Source: an uncultured Bacillota bacterium (GTDB lineage Bacteria; Bacillota; Clostridia; Peptostreptococcales; Anaerovoracaceae). From it: 13,621 nt of DNA. Shown in pieces: positions 12,360-13,621 of this stretch. Within the stretch, counting starts at the first letter, position 1; each line of letters begins with the position of its first letter. The translations under genes and the position numbers were made by a program. The notes below the pieces were generated by a model, which saw only the letters and a list, made by a program, of their open reading frames with translations, was not told the DNA's origin and did no database searches. Location: positions 1 through 13,621 of the forward strand of contig CAMOXP010000016.1 of NCBI GenBank assembly GCA_946629205.1, written 5' to 3'.

Positions 12360-13621
12360 GAGCTCGAGCAGAGCAGCTTTGATTGAAGCCAGCGCGTCGT
12401 CGCATGCTGCGGCGCTGTCGCCCTGTGCCATCAGATAGAGCTTGACCTTCGGCTCTGTTCCTGATGGACGGACGATGGCCTTGGAACCGCCGGCCAGTTC
12501 ATAGAACAGCACGTTGGCCTTTGGCAGTCCGGTCGGACAGGTGTCTCCTGTGGCGGCATCTGTGATCAGGCCGCTGTCGTAATCGCGGATCTTCTCGATC
12601 GGGAATCCGATCTCTGCAGGCGGCTGCTCGCGCAGCTGCTTCATGACTGCAGCCATCTTATCCGACGCGTCGAATCCTTCGAACTGGATGGAGATGACCT
12701 CTTCCTTGAAGTAACCGTATTTTTCGTACATCTGCTGCAGGACTTCATAGAGTGTGAGGCCTTTGCCCGCATAGTAGCAGGCCATTTCGCACAGAAGCAT
12801 CGAAGCGACGATGGCGTCCTTGTCGCGGGCGTAGGTGCCGCTGAGGTAACCGTTGCTCTCCTCGAAACCGAAGAGGAAGGTGTGCTCTCCGTTCGCTTCC
12901 CATTCTTTGATCTTCTCGCCGATGTATTTGAAACCGGTGAGAACTTCGACCATAGCCACATCGTTCTTCTCGCAGATCACGTTAGCCATGATCGTGGATA
13001 CGATGCTCTTGACGGCAGCGCTGTTGGCTGCCAGCGTGCCGGCTTCTTTCTTCGCTGTGATGATATAGTCCAGAAGCAGTACGCCCAGCTGGTTTCCGGT
13101 GAGCATGATGAACTCGTCTCCGTTTCTGACGACTGCGCCGCAGCGGTCGCCGTCAGGGTCGGTGCCGATGATCAGATTGGCGTCATGCTGTTTGGCAAGA
13201 TCGATGGCCAGACCAAAGGTGTTGATGTTGTCGGGATTTGGGGAAGCGACGGTCGGGAAGTCTCCGTCGATGACCATCTGCTCCGGAACAGTGATGATGT
13301 TCTCCGCACCCAGACGCTTCAGAACTTCCGGAACCAGCTTGTATCCGGTGCCGTGGAGCGGCGTGTAGATCAGCTTGAAATCCGCGGCTTCCTTAACGGC
13401 GGAAGCGCTGGCAGACTGCTCAAGCACGCGGGCGAGATACTTCTCATCCATTTCCTCGCCGAGGATCGTGATGAAACCGTCCGCCTGTGCCTTTGCGAAA
13501 TCCATCGTCTTGACGTCATCGAAGATGTCGCTCTTCATCATGGAGTCCGCGACCTGCGCGGCGTGTTCAGGCGGCAGCTGCGCGCCGTCCTCCCAGTAGA
13601 CCTTGTAGCCGTTGTATTCCT
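12348..13621 (-). CDS. pgcA: Phospho-sugar mutase (phosphoglucomutase), partial
   Basis: The 3' 424 or so codons of an alpha-D-phosphohexomutase are present, and the 5' end lies beyond the right edge. The frame stays open to the edge and begins EYNGYKVYWEDGAQLPPEHA, a sequence typical of the first domain, so the ATG at 13541 is internal. The Mg2+ loop GTDPDGDR (near 13142-13168), the sugar-specificity loop GFEESNGYLSG (near 12839-12874) and the phosphate-binding RPSGTEPK (near 12446-12478) are intact. The catalytic-serine loop (usually TASHNP) is off the window. The enzyme interconverts glucose 1-phosphate and glucose 6-phosphate, feeding glycogen, envelope sugars or glycolysis. Relatives of this subfamily (Bacillus PgcA) may also act on mannose phosphates. 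It converges on malQ. The symbol is by resemblance to PgcA. Confidence 0.9.
   Translation of the reverse strand, partial: EYNGYKVYWEDGAQLPPEHAAQVADSMMKSDIFDDVKTMDFAKAQADGFITILGEEMDEKYLARVLEQSASASAVKEAADFKLIYTPLHGTGYKLVPEVLKRLGAENIITVPEQMVIDGDFPTVASPNPDNINTFGLAIDLAKQHDANLIIGTDPDGDRCGAVVRNGDEFIMLTGNQLGVLLLDYIITAKKEAGTLAANSAAVKSIVSTIMANVICEKNDVAMVEVLTGFKYIGEKIKEWEANGEHTFLFGFEESNGYLSGTYARDKDAIVASMLLCEMACYYAGKGLTLYEVLQQMYEKYGYFKEEVISIQFEGFDASDKMAAVMKQLREQPPAEIGFPIEKIRDYDSGLITDAATGDTCPTGLPKANVLFYELAGGSKAIVRPSGTEPKVKLYLMAQGDSAAACDDALASIKAALLELVKG

Noticed and set aside
13541..13541. Start of the phospho-sugar mutase at the ATG at 13541
   Set aside because: The frame continues upstream to the window edge with conserved mutase sequence, so that ATG is internal.

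Overview
The window reads as a chromosomal segment of an anaerobic Firmicute, most likely class Clostridia. The reasons are strong GGAGG-type ribosome binding sites, AT-rich spacers between moderately GC-rich genes, extended -10 promoters, a clostripain-family (C11) protease, an NhaC antiporter, an MnmM (YtqB-type) tRNA methyltransferase and a Bacillus-type phospho-sugar mutase. No phage, insertion sequence, CRISPR array or RNA gene is visible. This placement rests on gene content only.

Layout. Positions 1-260 hold a self-contained small transcription unit: promoter, a 28-codon gene for a strongly amphipathic peptide, and an intrinsic terminator. Positions 261-662 hold short direct repeats and a broken middle piece of a lipoprotein-like gene that runs almost into the 3' end of mnmM (668-1267, minus). 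A divergent spacer then starts a plus-strand group: an HD-domain hydrolase (1433-2005), a nicotinamidase-like cysteine hydrolase (2041-2559) and nhaC (2648-3967), which also has its own promoter and leader hairpin. A REP-like palindrome that also serves as a terminator separates nhaC from a convergent class III-like aldehyde dehydrogenase (4023-5441, minus).

The middle of the window is a convergent pair of envelope genes. One is a 908-residue protein with an N-terminal multi-pass membrane region fused to a C11 protease (5586-8312, plus). The other is a repeat-rich lipoprotein with SH3 and small beta domains that appears anchored to the membrane at both ends (8437-9834, minus). They share a bidirectional terminator.

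The right part is metabolic. A flavin-reductase-like gene overlaps malQ by one base (10024-12224, plus). malQ converges across a bidirectional terminator on a phospho-sugar mutase gene (12348-13621, minus) that runs off the right edge. MalQ releases glucose and remodels maltodextrins, and phosphoglucomutase interconverts glucose 1- and 6-phosphate, so these two probably serve one glucan pathway although they are transcribed towards each other.

The parts most worth a second look are the small amphipathic peptide unit, the membrane-tethered C11 protease beside a lysine-rich double-anchored surface lipoprotein, the dispersed-type palindrome after nhaC, and a recurring pattern of short tandem duplications between stop codons and terminator hairpins.
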